33,178 nucleotides of DNA from Alphaproteobacteria bacterium (GTDB taxonomy: Bacteria > Pseudomonadota > Alphaproteobacteria > Paracaedibacterales > CAITNM01), in contig CANMNU010000002.1 of the NCBI GenBank assembly GCA_947499175.1, forward strand, positions 1 through 33,178, written 5' to 3'. Of this stretch, positions 1 through 10,375 are shown in pieces (position 1 is the first letter of the stretch; each line of letters opens with the position of its first letter). The translations under genes were made by a program, and so were the position numbers. The notes under the pieces were generated by a model. That model saw only the letters and a list, made by a program, of their open reading frames with translations. It was not told the origin of the DNA and searched no databases.

Positions 1-50
1 ACATTGACCCCTCTCAAAATAAGGAGTGGGCCATAAAACTCAACTAAATA

Positions 51-1253
51 TTAACGCTTAATATCAATTACCGGACGCATAGTAATTAACAAAATTAGTG
101 CAAGTAAAGCAATTGCACCACTGCCAATAAATGTTGTAAATAAGTCGTACTTATTGGCAAGTGAACTACCAACGAGTCCTGCCATTAGTAACCCTAAAGA
201 ATTTATTAGGTAATAAAAACCAATTCCTGTCCCTCTTAGGTCTTCTGGAACTTGATCAGCAATCATGCATAAAAACATATCTTGGCTCATACCGATTTGA
301 ATACCCCAGAGTGCTACTCCTATCAGCATTACCCATAAATCACTTGAAAAACCAAGCAGTATATCTGCTGTTATTAGTATCACAAAACTTAAAGATAAAA
401 ATCCAAATCGTCCTAAATGATCTGAAAGTAAACCAACTGGATAGGAAAATAGTGAATTGGTACAGTTATAAAGAATTAAAATACCATGAGCAAAGCTTGG
501 GTCCATGCCAAAATTTTGTGTTGCATGTAACACCAACATAGACTCACCTATGCGTGAACTCATAAAGACTACGGCAACAATCATTAGTAGCCAATAAGAT
601 TTGCCTAAGCGCGCCAAGTCACTAAGGTGTAATGGATGCCGTATTGGTTTTTTGTTAGCTGTAACTTCTTTTTCGTGTGGGTCATGGACAAAAATTAGCA
701 ATAATATAAAACCTATAGCTGCTGGAATACTTGCCCACATAAAAACTTGTTGGTAGCTAAAATTAAAGCTGTACATTGCTATAAAACCTAGGCCACCACC
801 GATAAATGACCCTGCGGTAGCCATAGCATTGCGTAAACCAAAACAGCAACCTTTAGTGCCATCTGGAGCTAAGTCACCAACTAAAGCATCCCGTGGCGTT
901 GATTGCATGCCGTTGCCTAAACGATCAAGTAATCTTGCAATAATTACAGTAGGGACTGTTGCAAATAATGCAAAAATTGGCTTAGAAATTGTGACCATGG
1001 CAAAACCTATGGCCATTACTTTTTTAGGACGTCTTAAATAATCACTAATTAGCCCAGAAAGTAATTTCATAGCAAAAGCCATTGCTTCAAAGAAACCCTC
1101 AAGCATAACAATAAACCCTGTCTCAGCACCTAAAATTTGCTTTAGATAAAGTGCTACAACTCCAAACACCATGACTGTTGAAATATTCAACAGCATACTG
1201 GCAAATCCAATTGCCCAGACTGATAATGGAATTTTTGTTTTTTCAATTTTCAT
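51..1253 (-). CDS. MFS transporter, substrate unknown
   Basis: A 400-residue polytopic inner-membrane protein with about 12 hydrophobic segments, the size and layout of a major facilitator superfamily carrier. The loop after TM2 holds an MFS motif-A variant (GLISDYLRRPKK, about residues 67-78). A second conserved stretch, RLGNGMQSTPRDALVGD (111-127), is typical of a subgroup of uncharacterised bacterial drug- or metabolite-type MFS proteins. I start it at the ATG at 1253 (MKIEKTK); an in-frame TTG five codons upstream is possible but neither has a clear Shine-Dalgarno sequence. It lies downstream of rpoC in the same direction but behind a strong terminator, so it probably has its own promoter in the 67 bp before it. 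The substrate cannot be read from the sequence. Family call is secure; function is open. Confidence 0.85.
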   Translation of the reverse strand: MKIEKTKIPLSVWAIGFASMLLNISTVMVFGVVALYLKQILGAETGFIVMLEGFFEAMAFAMKLLSGLISDYLRRPKKVMAIGFAMVTISKPIFALFATVPTVIIARLLDRLGNGMQSTPRDALVGDLAPDGTKGCCFGLRNAMATAGSFIGGGLGFIAMYSFNFSYQQVFMWASIPAAIGFILLLIFVHDPHEKEVTANKKPIRHPLHLSDLARLGKSYWLLMIVAVVFMSSRIGESMLVLHATQNFGMDPSFAHGILILYNCTNSLFSYPVGLLSDHLGRFGFLSLSFVILITADILLGFSSDLWVMLIGVALWGIQIGMSQDMFLCMIADQVPEDLRGTGIGFYYLINSLGLLMAGLVGSSLANKYDLFTTFIGSGAIALLALILLITMRPVIDIKR

Positions 1254-1320
1254 AAAACTTGCATACAACTACAATTTTGGCCAAAGCAAAAATGATTGAT
1301 CAATCTAACAAACGAAAAAT

Positions 1321-1349
1321 AAAAAAACAAGCATTAAGCTTGTTTTTTT
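1321..1349 (-). terminator. Intrinsic terminator after rpoC
   Basis: Perfect 12-bp inverted repeat with arms at 1321-1332 and 1338-1349 and a 5-nt loop. The core is CAAGC/GCTTG flanked by A/T runs, so the transcript ends in a U tract in either direction. It lies 22 bp past the rpoC stop codon and ends the secE-rpoC transcription unit before the MFS gene. Confidence 0.88.
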
Positions 1350-1371
1350 ATGCAATCAATCAACAATTCAG

Positions 1372-4300
1372 TTACGCAACTGACTGCTCAATTTCCGTTT
1401 CCATTTCCAGAGGTTCAGTTTGTGCCAGTAATTCCTTATCACGGTTTTGCGCTGTTGCTCGCATACGACGCATAGCACTACCAGTACCTGCAGGAATTAA
1501 TCTACCAACTATTACGTTCTCTTTTAGACCAGCCAAACCATCGATTTTACCTGAAACAGCTGCTTCAGTTAGAACACGAGTTGTTTCTTGGAACGATGCC
1601 GCTGAAATAAATGATTTAGTATGCAATGATGCCTTGGTAATACCTTGCAATACTGGTTGACCAGTTGCAGGATTTTTGCCTTCTTTCATTAATTTACCAT
1701 TTTCGTGGTCAAACAACACTCTATCAACATGATCTCCAACGATAAAGTTTGTATCGCCAGCATTATGCACCTCAGTTTTTTGTAACATCTGACGCACAAT
1801 AACTTCGATATGTTTATCGTTAATTGTGATACCTTGCAAACGGTAAACCTGCTGTATTTCGCTTACTAAATAAACAGCTAAAGCTTCCACACCCATTACA
1901 CGCAAAATATCATGTGGTACTGGGTTACCATCTACTAGCAAGTCACCTTTACGTACATAGTCTCCTTCTTGCACAACAATGTGACGTCCACGAGGTACCA
2001 AATATTCAACCGGCTGTAGATTCTCATTTTCAGGAGCAACGCCAATACGACGTTTCGCCTTATAATCTTTACCAAACTCAATTCTACCATCAAATTCTGC
2101 AATTATAGCCGCATCTTTTGGTTGACGTGCTTCAAATAGTTCTGATACGCGTGGCAAACCACCAGTAATATCGCGAGTTTTTGAAGTTTCACGCGGAATA
2201 CGTGCAAGAATTTCACCAGCTGGAATTTTAATACCATTTTCAATTGAAATAATCGCATCTATTGGCAAGAAATAACGTGCCTCAATACCATTTTCAAGTT
2301 TAATTGGATTACCCTTCGCATCGCGCATACTTATCATTGGACGAAGCTCTGCACTAGTACGTGAAGATTTTGCATCAATAACCGCACGGCTAGAAATACC
2401 GGTTGATTCATCGATCACTTCGCGCATTGTAACACCCTCAATCAAGTCAACGAAATGTGGCACACCTTCTTTTTCAGCAATTACTGGAATTGTGTAAGGA
2501 TCCCACTCAGCAATTTTTTGCCCCTGCTTAATACTTTCGCCTTCTTTTAGTAATAGCTTAGCTCCATATTGAATTCTATAATGTACACGTTCACGATTTT
2601 GATCATCAAGAATGATCACTTCACCGTTACGAGAAAGTACGATGGTTTGACCGGAAGAGTTTTGTAAAGCATTAATATTCTTTAGTTTAACTTTACCTGG
2701 CATTGAGCTTTCAATGCTTGATTGCTCAGCACTTCTTTGAGCCGCACCACCCATGTGGAAGGTACGCATGGTAAGCTGTGTTCCAGGCTCACCAATTGAC
2801 TGTGCAGCAATAACACCAACAGCTTCACCAATATTAACTGGTGTTCCTCTAGAAAGATCACGACCATAACATTTTGCGCAGATACCAACTTCCATTTCAC
2901 ACGTCAAAACTGAACGTATTTTTACTTCGTGTATCTTTGCTTCACTAATTTCTTCAATTGAATCTTCATTAATCAGTTCACCTGCAGCGATAATTAGCTT
3001 GTTAGTAATAGGGTGAATAATATCTTCTGAAGCAGTTCTACCTAAAATACGATCTACTAGGGCTACAACAGTATTTGCACCTTCAACAACTGAGTACATA
3101 TGAATACCTTGTGTGGTACCACAATCGTCAGCAACGATAATGCAATCTTGAGCTACGTCAACCAAACGACGTGTCAAATAACCAGAGTTAGCTGTTTTTA
3201 ATGCAGTGTCAGAAAGACCTTTACGCGCACCATGGGTTGAAATGAAATATTCAAGAACGTGCAATCCTTCTTTAAAGTTTGAAATAATTGGTGTTTCAAT
3301 AATGTCACCTGACGGTTTTGTCATCAAACCACGCATACCGGCCATTTGTCGCATCTGTGTTACAGAACCACGAGCCTTAGAGTGAATCATCATATAAACC
3401 GCATTCATGGCTTCGCCTGGGCGGTTTTCTGACATAGCCTGCAACATGGCATCAGCTACCTTATCGGTACAGCGCCCCCATGCATCAACAACTTTGTTGT
3501 ATTTTTCACCCTGTGTGATTAATCCATCAAGATATTGTTGTTCAAATTCAGAAACAGCTGATTTTGTTTGCGTTATCATAATTTCTTTTTCTTTTGGAAC
3601 GATTAGATCGTCTTTACCGAAAGAAATACCGCTTTTAGTCATGTAGCTAAAGCCTAAGCCCATAATACGATCAACAAAAATTACAGTTTCTTTTTGTCCA
3701 CAATGACGATAAACCGCATCAACTAAAAAGCTTATTTCATTTGAAGTTAGTACTTGGTTAACAAGTTCAAATGGCATTTTGTGGTGTTTAGGTAAATAGT
3801 TACCAATAAACAAACGTCCAGGGGTTGTATCTACACGTTTATAGCTAATGCTACCATCTTCATGATAAACAGCTACTTTAGCTTTAATTTTGCTGTGTAC
3901 GTGCAGATATCCCTGTGAAATTGCATGTTCAAGCTCTGAAATATCAGAAATCAAACTACCTTCACCTGGCATGTCAGAACTCATCATGCTTAGGTAATAA
4001 AGACCAAGAACAATATCTTTTGATGGAACAACAATCGGTTTTCCACTTGAAGGACTCAAAATATTGTTTGTAGACATCATCAACACGCGTGCTTCAAGCT
4101 GTGCTTCCAAAGATAATGGTATGTGGACTGCCATTTGGTCACCGTCAAAGTCGGCGTTAAATGCAGTACAAACTAAAGGATGCAATTGAATAGCCTTACC
4201 TTCAATTAATATTGGCTCAAACGCTTGGATACCCAAACGGTGAAGTGTTGGTGCACGGTTAAGCAAAACTGGATGCTCACGGATAACATCTTCAAGAACA

Positions 4301-5535
4301 TCCCAAACTTCAGGTCTCTCTTTTTCAACCATACGTTTAGCAGCTTTTAATGTACTTGCAAGGCCATAACGTTCAAGGCGTGCATAAATGAATGGGCGGA
4401 ACAATTCTAGCGCCATTTTCTTTGGCAAACCACATTGGTGCAGTTTTAACTCTGGACCAACAACAATCACTGAACGACCAGAATAGTCAACGCGCTTACC
4501 TAGCAAGTTTTGACGGAATCGTCCTTGTTTACCTTTTAGCATGTCCGCTAAAGATTTTAATGGACGCTTATTGGTTCCTGTAATAGCACGACCGCGACGT
4601 CCATTATCAAACAATGCATCAACAGATTCTTGTAACATACGCTTTTCGTTACGCACAATAATTTCTGGAGCTCGTAATTCAATCAGGCGTTTCAAACGGT
4701 TATTACGGTTAATAACGCGACGATACAAATCATTCAAATCAGATGTTGCAAAACGCCCACCATCTAATGGAACCAAAGGACGCAATTCTGGTGGAATTAC
4801 TGGAATAACTTCCATAACCAAACATTCAGGTGGAGTGTTTGATTCAATAAATGCTTCAAGCAGTTTTAAACGCTTTAGAATTTTTTTACGGCGAATTTCA
4901 GACGTGCAGTCGGCTTGCTCTAATCGAAGTGCATCACTATCAACCTTTGGGTTAATTTTACGTAACATTTCACGTAAAGCCTCTGCCCCAATTCCAGCGA
5001 CAAATGCATCTTCACCATATTCGTCCTGCACTTGCATAAATTCTTCTTCAGTTAGCAGTTGGCCGTATGACATTGCTGTCATGCCAGGCTCAAGAACTAC
5101 GTAACTTTCAAAATAAAGAATTTTTTCAAGATCTTTTAACGGAATGTCTAATAAAATACCAGCACGGCTTGGCAACGATTTGGTAAACCAAATATGTGCA
5201 ACTGGTGCTGCTAATTCAATATGCCCCATGCGGTCACGGCGAACTTTACTTAAGGTAACTTCAACGCCACATTTTTCACAAGTTACTCCGCGATATTTCA
5301 TGCGCTTATATTTACCACACAAGCATTCATAATCTTTTACAGGACCAAAAATTCGTGCACAAAATAAACCATCACGTTCTGGTTTAAATGTACGATAATT
5401 TATAGTTTCTGGCTTTTTTACTTCGCCAAATGACCAGGAACGAATTCGTTCTGCTGTAGCAATGGTTATTCGAATTGCATCAAAATCTGGAAGTACATCC
5501 ATTGCGTTGAAGTTTCGTTTAATCTCTCGGTTCAT
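1372..5535 (-). CDS. rpoC: RNA polymerase beta' subunit
   Basis: Largest subunit of the core RNA polymerase, 1387 residues, close to the usual alphaproteobacterial length. The catalytic NADFDGDQ motif is at residues 460-467, with magnesium-binding D462, D464 and D466. The N-terminal zinc site is C71, C73, C86 and C89; the second zinc site is C805, C879, C886 and C889. The start ATG follows a GGGAG ribosome-binding site by 6 nt. It is the last gene of the secE-nusG-rplKAJL-rpoBC cluster, 67 nt after rpoB. The reading frame is intact, and the conserved zinc, bridge-helix and trigger-loop regions are all present. The C-terminus ends in an acidic tail. No insertion or deletion relative to the family is evident by eye. 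Confidence 0.98.
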   Translation of the reverse strand: MNREIKRNFNAMDVLPDFDAIRITIATAERIRSWSFGEVKKPETINYRTFKPERDGLFCARIFGPVKDYECLCGKYKRMKYRGVTCEKCGVEVTLSKVRRDRMGHIELAAPVAHIWFTKSLPSRAGILLDIPLKDLEKILYFESYVVLEPGMTAMSYGQLLTEEEFMQVQDEYGEDAFVAGIGAEALREMLRKINPKVDSDALRLEQADCTSEIRRKKILKRLKLLEAFIESNTPPECLVMEVIPVIPPELRPLVPLDGGRFATSDLNDLYRRVINRNNRLKRLIELRAPEIIVRNEKRMLQESVDALFDNGRRGRAITGTNKRPLKSLADMLKGKQGRFRQNLLGKRVDYSGRSVIVVGPELKLHQCGLPKKMALELFRPFIYARLERYGLASTLKAAKRMVEKERPEVWDVLEDVIREHPVLLNRAPTLHRLGIQAFEPILIEGKAIQLHPLVCTAFNADFDGDQMAVHIPLSLEAQLEARVLMMSTNNILSPSSGKPIVVPSKDIVLGLYYLSMMSSDMPGEGSLISDISELEHAISQGYLHVHSKIKAKVAVYHEDGSISYKRVDTTPGRLFIGNYLPKHHKMPFELVNQVLTSNEISFLVDAVYRHCGQKETVIFVDRIMGLGFSYMTKSGISFGKDDLIVPKEKEIMITQTKSAVSEFEQQYLDGLITQGEKYNKVVDAWGRCTDKVADAMLQAMSENRPGEAMNAVYMMIHSKARGSVTQMRQMAGMRGLMTKPSGDIIETPIISNFKEGLHVLEYFISTHGARKGLSDTALKTANSGYLTRRLVDVAQDCIIVADDCGTTQGIHMYSVVEGANTVVALVDRILGRTASEDIIHPITNKLIIAAGELINEDSIEEISEAKIHEVKIRSVLTCEMEVGICAKCYGRDLSRGTPVNIGEAVGVIAAQSIGEPGTQLTMRTFHMGGAAQRSAEQSSIESSMPGKVKLKNINALQNSSGQTIVLSRNGEVIILDDQNRERVHYRIQYGAKLLLKEGESIKQGQKIAEWDPYTIPVIAEKEGVPHFVDLIEGVTMREVIDESTGISSRAVIDAKSSRTSAELRPMISMRDAKGNPIKLENGIEARYFLPIDAIISIENGIKIPAGEILARIPRETSKTRDITGGLPRVSELFEARQPKDAAIIAEFDGRIEFGKDYKAKRRIGVAPENENLQPVEYLVPRGRHIVVQEGDYVRKGDLLVDGNPVPHDILRVMGVEALAVYLVSEIQQVYRLQGITINDKHIEVIVRQMLQKTEVHNAGDTNFIVGDHVDRVLFDHENGKLMKEGKNPATGQPVLQGITKASLHTKSFISAASFQETTRVLTEAAVSGKIDGLAGLKENVIVGRLIPAGTGSAMRRMRATAQNRDKELLAQTEPLEMETEIEQSVA

Positions 5536-5572
5536 GCGTTACTCCCGAACAAAATGTCAAAAATTTATATAT

Positions 5573-5594
5573 AAAAATGGGGGAGCCACCCCCA
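5573..5594 (-). terminator. Terminator-like hairpin between rpoB and rpoC
   Basis: On the minus strand TGGGGG and CCCCCA form a 6-bp, five-G:C stem (5578-5583 with 5589-5594) around a 5-nt loop, followed directly by TTTTT (5577-5573). It starts 8 nt after the rpoB stop codon and ends 37 nt before the rpoC start. It has the form of a short intrinsic terminator, so it could be a partial attenuator that sets the rpoB:rpoC ratio, an RNase processing or 3'-end stabilising element, or neutral. Function is inferred from shape only. Confidence 0.5.
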
Positions 5595-5602
5595 CAAAAA
5601 AG

Positions 5603-8600
5603 CTATTCAAACTGCTCAAAAGCCACATTCAAGCCAAGTGAACGAAGTTCTTTTACAAGCACATTAAAGGATTCAGGAATACCTGTTTCCATATTGTCGT
5701 CACCACGAACGATAGCTTCGTAAACTTTCATACGGCCAACGATATCATCCGATTTTACAGTTAACATTTCTTGCAATGTATACGCTGCACCATATGCTTC
5801 AAGTGCCCAAACTTCCATTTCACCAAAACGTTGTCCACCGAACTGTGCTTTACCACCTAACGGTTGCTGAGTAACTAAACTGTATGGACCAATTGAACGA
5901 GCATGAATTTTATCGTCAACTAAATGGTGCAACTTAAGCATGTAAATATAACCAACGGTTACTTTACGGTCAAAAGGTTCACCAGTTCTGCCATCTATTA
6001 GCGTTACCTGCCCATTAGTATCAAGTTCTGCATATTTCAACGCATTATTAATTTCTTCATGGCTTGCTCCATCAAATACTGGTGATGCTATAGGAACACC
6101 TTTACGAAGATTTCCAGCCATTTCAATTAGTTGGTTATCGTCTAAGGCTTTTATATCTTTTTGATCTTTTTTATTTGTATATATTTCAAATAACTTGTCA
6201 CGAATATCTTGTACTGCTAATTGATCTTCGCGATATTTTTCAAGCATGACATTTATTTGACGCCCCATACCAGCAACAGCTCCACCTAGATGGGTTTCTA
6301 AAATTTGCCCAACGTTCATACGTGATGGCAAACCAAGTGGGTTCAAAATAATATCAACAGGAGTTCCGTCTTCTAAATGTGGCATATCTTCAATAGGCAC
6401 AACTTTAGAAACGACACCCTTGTTACCATGGCGACCTGCCATTTTATCACCAGGCTGAAGTTTACGCTTAACAGCAATAAACACCTTAACTGATTTCAAA
6501 ACTCCAGGCGGTAATTCATCTCCTCTGCGTAGTTTTTCAACTCTATCTTCAAATGTTGCTTGTAATCTAACGCATGACGCATCAAATTCTGCTTTCATTT
6601 CTTCAATCTCGTGCAAAACAGCTTCATCAGAAACAATAATTTTCTTCCATTCAGCTGGATGAAGATTACCTAGCATAGCTTCAGTAATTTCACTACCTTT
6701 GACTAGTTCTTTTGAACCAGAGGCAAATTTTTGACCAATTAATAATTCTTTCAACCTTTGTGAAAAACTACGGTCTAAAATTGCTTTTTCAGCATCACGA
6801 TCTTTGGCAAGACGATCAATTTCTTGACGTTCTAGTGCAATTGATCGCTCATCACGTTCAATACCTCTGCGTGAGAATATTCGCACCTCTACAATTGTGC
6901 CAGCTACTCCTGGTGGCACACGTAGTGAGCTATCTCTCACATCAGACGCTTTTTCCCCAAAAATTGCTCGCAAAAGCTTTTCTTCTGGGGTAGATGGCGC
7001 CTCACCTTTCGGCGTAACCTTACCAACCAAAATGTCCCCTGGGTTTACTTCTGCACCAACATAAACGATTCCAGCTTCATCCAAGTTTCGCAAGCCTTCT
7101 TCGCCAACGTTTGGAATATCACGAGTTATGTCTTCGTTTCCAAGCTTAGTATCACGCGCCATTAATTCAAATTCTTCAATGTGAATTGATGTAAATACAT
7201 CATCTTGAACAATACGGTCAGAAATAACGATTGAGTCTTCAAAGTTATAACCTTGCCATGACATAAAGGAAACAAGCACGTTCCGCCCCAATGCTAACTC
7301 ACCAAGCTCTGTCGCTGGACCGTCCGCAATAATATCACCACGTTTAACAATATCACCTTTTTTAACAAGTGGCCGTTGGTTGATACAAGTGCTCATATTA
7401 GAACGCTGAAATTTCAACAAGTTAAAAATATCAACGCCAGACTTGTTTTCTGAGTCTTTTTCAGTAACACGAATTACAATACGCTTACCATCAACCTGGT
7501 CAACAACACCATCGCGCCTAGCAGTAATTACAGCCCCAGAATCTTTAGCAACAATTGCTTCCATGCCAGTGCCAACTAAAGGGGCTTCAGCTCTCAAAAG
7601 TGGTACTGCCTGACGTTGCATGTTCGAACCCATTAGAGCACGGTTGGCATCGTCATTTTCCAAAAATGGAATCAAAGATGCTGCAACTGACACAAGCTGT
7701 TTCGGTGAAACGTCAATATAATCTACACTTGAACGAGGGAAAATACCAAATTCACCTGATTTACGACATGTTACAAATTCTTCAACTATGTTGCCTTGTT
7801 CGTCTTGCTCAACACTTGCTTGACCAATAATGTAACGACTTTCTTCCAAGGCGTTCATATAAATAACTTCATTGGTCACATTGCCATCGTTAATTTTACG
7901 ATACGGACTTTCAATAAATCCATACTTATTAACCCTTGCATAGGTTGCCAAAGAGTTAATCAAACCAATATTCTGACCTTCAGGAGTTTCAATTGGGCAA
8001 ATACGTCCGTAATGGGTTGGATGCACGTCACGTACTTCAAAGCTTGCACGATCTCGTGATAAACCACCAGGTCCTAGAGCTGATAACCTACGCTTGTGTG
8101 TAATTTCCGAAAGAGGGTTAGTTTGGTCCATAAACTGTGAAAGTTGTGATGATCCAAAAAATTCACGAATTGCTGCTGCAACTGGTTTAGCATTAACTAA
8201 ATCATTTGGCATAACGGTATCAATATCAACAGACCCCATGCGTTCACGAATCGAGCGTTCCATACGCACTAAGCCAACACGAAATTGATTTTCTAACAAC
8301 TCACCTACCGAACGTACACGGCGGTTTGCAAGGTTATCAATATCATCTACCTCACCTTTTCCATCGCGTAGCTCAAGCAAAATACGCACCATACAAATGA
8401 TATCGTCTTTTTTTAGAACACGGACATCATCAGGTGTATTTAACCCAAGGCGCGCATTCATTTTTACGCGACCAACAGCCGATAAATCATATCTTTCAGG
8501 ATCAAAGAAAAGAGCCCTAAATAGTGCTTCACCACCCTCAACGGTTGGTGGCTCACCTGGACGTAATGCACGATAAATATCCATCAACGCTTCGTCACGA

Positions 8601-9772
8601 TTTTGATTTTTATCAATTTGAAGCGTGTTTAATAAATAAGCCCCAACATTTACATGATCAATATTTAATAAATCAAATGATTTAACTTTTTGCTCATTCA
8701 AAATTTCTAATAATTCAACTGTAAGTGGATCGCCAGCTTCTATATAAATTTCACCTGTTTGATCATTAATATAATCATTAGCAATGTAATCACCCATCAA
8801 ATCTTCCTCTTTAAAGGCGATTTTTTTAAGTCCATCAGCTTCTAATTTTTTTGCCAAACGTGGGGTTATTTTTGTACCATTTTCTGCGGCAATCTCACCA
8901 GTTTCAGCGTTAACTAAATCATGGTTTAATTTTGAACCCTTCCAACGATCAGAAACATAGGCTGTAACCCAAAGTTTTTTATCCTTTGTGTACGTAATTT
9001 TATCATAAAATGTATGTAAAATTTCTTCCCGTGACATTCCCATTGTGTCTTTAGGGCTATGGTCTTTTTTATCCTTTAATGCGTTTGCTTTAGCATTTGC
9101 TGTATACTCGCTATCTAGCGCCATTAATAATGTGGTAACTGGCAACTTACGCCTGCGGTCAACGCGCACACAAATCTGGTCTTTTGGATCAAACTCAAAA
9201 TCAAGCCATGAACCACGGTATGGAACAATACGACCCGCATAAAGTATCTTACCTGAAGTGTGGGTTTTACCCTTATCATGGTCAAAAAACACACCTGGAC
9301 TACGGTGCATCTGTGAAACAATTACACGCTCAATACCGTTAACTATAAATGTTCCGCGGTCAGTCATCAACGGAACATCGCCAATGTATACATCCTGCTC
9401 TTTAATATCGCGAATTGAACGTGACCCAGAATCAGCATCAACATCCCAGACAACCAAACGAAACGTTACTTTCAAAGGAGCTGCAAAAGTTAAACCACGC
9501 GTGCGACACTCTTCCTCGTCAAACTTCGGCTTTTCAAAGTCGTAGTGAAAAAATTCTAGCTGGGACTTTCCAGAATAGTCTTTAATTGGGAAAATAGAGC
9601 TAAAAACCTCAAGAAGACCAGCGTTATCACGCTTTTCGTGCCTAGTATTTAGCTGCAAAAAAGCTTCATATGAATTTTTTTGCAAAGCAATTAAATTAGG
9701 TAGTGGCGCAACTTCAGATATGCGACCAAAATTTTTACGAAATCTTTTACGACCAGTAAATGAGCGAACCAT
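5603..9772 (-). CDS. rpoB: RNA polymerase beta subunit
   Basis: Second-largest core RNA polymerase subunit, 1389 residues. The N-terminus MVRSFTGRKRFRKNFGRI is of alphaproteobacterial type. The rifampicin-binding cluster is intact at about residues 543-564 and carries the sensitive-type residues D549, H559 and S564 (equivalent to E. coli D516, H526 and S531). The GDKMAGRHGNKG catalytic-region motif and the C-terminal QPLGGKAQFGGQRFGEMEVWALEAYGA region are both present (the latter in two blocks as quoted by position near the C-terminus). The ATG start is preceded by AGGAG at 8 nt spacing. The gene follows rplL after about 200 nt containing an attenuator-type hairpin, and precedes rpoC. The frame is uninterrupted. 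Confidence 0.98.
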   Translation of the reverse strand: MVRSFTGRKRFRKNFGRISEVAPLPNLIALQKNSYEAFLQLNTRHEKRDNAGLLEVFSSIFPIKDYSGKSQLEFFHYDFEKPKFDEEECRTRGLTFAAPLKVTFRLVVWDVDADSGSRSIRDIKEQDVYIGDVPLMTDRGTFIVNGIERVIVSQMHRSPGVFFDHDKGKTHTSGKILYAGRIVPYRGSWLDFEFDPKDQICVRVDRRRKLPVTTLLMALDSEYTANAKANALKDKKDHSPKDTMGMSREEILHTFYDKITYTKDKKLWVTAYVSDRWKGSKLNHDLVNAETGEIAAENGTKITPRLAKKLEADGLKKIAFKEEDLMGDYIANDYINDQTGEIYIEAGDPLTVELLEILNEQKVKSFDLLNIDHVNVGAYLLNTLQIDKNQNRDEALMDIYRALRPGEPPTVEGGEALFRALFFDPERYDLSAVGRVKMNARLGLNTPDDVRVLKKDDIICMVRILLELRDGKGEVDDIDNLANRRVRSVGELLENQFRVGLVRMERSIRERMGSVDIDTVMPNDLVNAKPVAAAIREFFGSSQLSQFMDQTNPLSEITHKRRLSALGPGGLSRDRASFEVRDVHPTHYGRICPIETPEGQNIGLINSLATYARVNKYGFIESPYRKINDGNVTNEVIYMNALEESRYIIGQASVEQDEQGNIVEEFVTCRKSGEFGIFPRSSVDYIDVSPKQLVSVAASLIPFLENDDANRALMGSNMQRQAVPLLRAEAPLVGTGMEAIVAKDSGAVITARRDGVVDQVDGKRIVIRVTEKDSENKSGVDIFNLLKFQRSNMSTCINQRPLVKKGDIVKRGDIIADGPATELGELALGRNVLVSFMSWQGYNFEDSIVISDRIVQDDVFTSIHIEEFELMARDTKLGNEDITRDIPNVGEEGLRNLDEAGIVYVGAEVNPGDILVGKVTPKGEAPSTPEEKLLRAIFGEKASDVRDSSLRVPPGVAGTIVEVRIFSRRGIERDERSIALERQEIDRLAKDRDAEKAILDRSFSQRLKELLIGQKFASGSKELVKGSEITEAMLGNLHPAEWKKIIVSDEAVLHEIEEMKAEFDASCVRLQATFEDRVEKLRRGDELPPGVLKSVKVFIAVKRKLQPGDKMAGRHGNKGVVSKVVPIEDMPHLEDGTPVDIILNPLGLPSRMNVGQILETHLGGAVAGMGRQINVMLEKYREDQLAVQDIRDKLFEIYTNKKDQKDIKALDDNQLIEMAGNLRKGVPIASPVFDGASHEEINNALKYAELDTNGQVTLIDGRTGEPFDRKVTVGYIYMLKLHHLVDDKIHARSIGPYSLVTQQPLGGKAQFGGQRFGEMEVWALEAYGAAYTLQEMLTVKSDDIVGRMKVYEAIVRGDDNMETGIPESFNVLVKELRSLGLNVAFEQFE

Positions 9773-9927
9773 GCACGAAACTCCTACACGATGAAACAGG
9801 GGCTAAAAAACAGACACACAAACACCATTTTGAAAATTACGTCTAAAATGATATTTTTTTGCATGCCTAACACAAATGACAAACTTTAATAAAAAATTAA
9901 TAATCGGCTAATTTTGTACAGTAGCCT

Positions 9928-9972
9928 AAAAAAATACGCTCAGCAACCCCTTTCACAAGAATTGCCGAGCGT
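9928..9972 (-). terminator. Attenuator-type terminator between rplL and rpoB
   Basis: Eleven-base-pair stem, arms 9936-9946 and 9962-9972, with one G·U wobble in the minus-strand RNA and a 15-nt loop. After one A it runs into seven U (9934-9928). It begins 5 nt after the rplL stop codon. In E. coli a partial terminator at this point lowers rpoBC expression relative to the more abundant L7/L12; the same role is likely here. Confidence 0.85.
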
Positions 9973-9977
9973 CAAGA

Positions 9978-10343
<366 letters not shown>

Positions 10344-10375
10344 AGTATTATTCTCCTAGTTTGTCTCGCTATTGA

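Noticed and set aside
1..50. Possible gene end or terminator at the left edge
   Set aside because: No frame, stem or U tract could be supported in this short stretch.
1254..1268. TTG start five codons upstream for the MFS gene
   Set aside because: The ATG at 1253 is the more usual start and gives a normal N-terminus; neither has a clear ribosome-binding site, so this is a preference only.
4541..5104. 187-codon plus-strand frame opposite rpoC, with others like it opposite rpoB
   Set aside because: Antisense shadows of strongly conserved genes, with no ribosome-binding site or recognisable domain.
8078..8148. Possible rifampicin-resistance changes in RpoB
   Set aside because: The key positions (D549, H559, S564) keep the sensitive-type residues; the remaining differences look like ordinary lineage variation.
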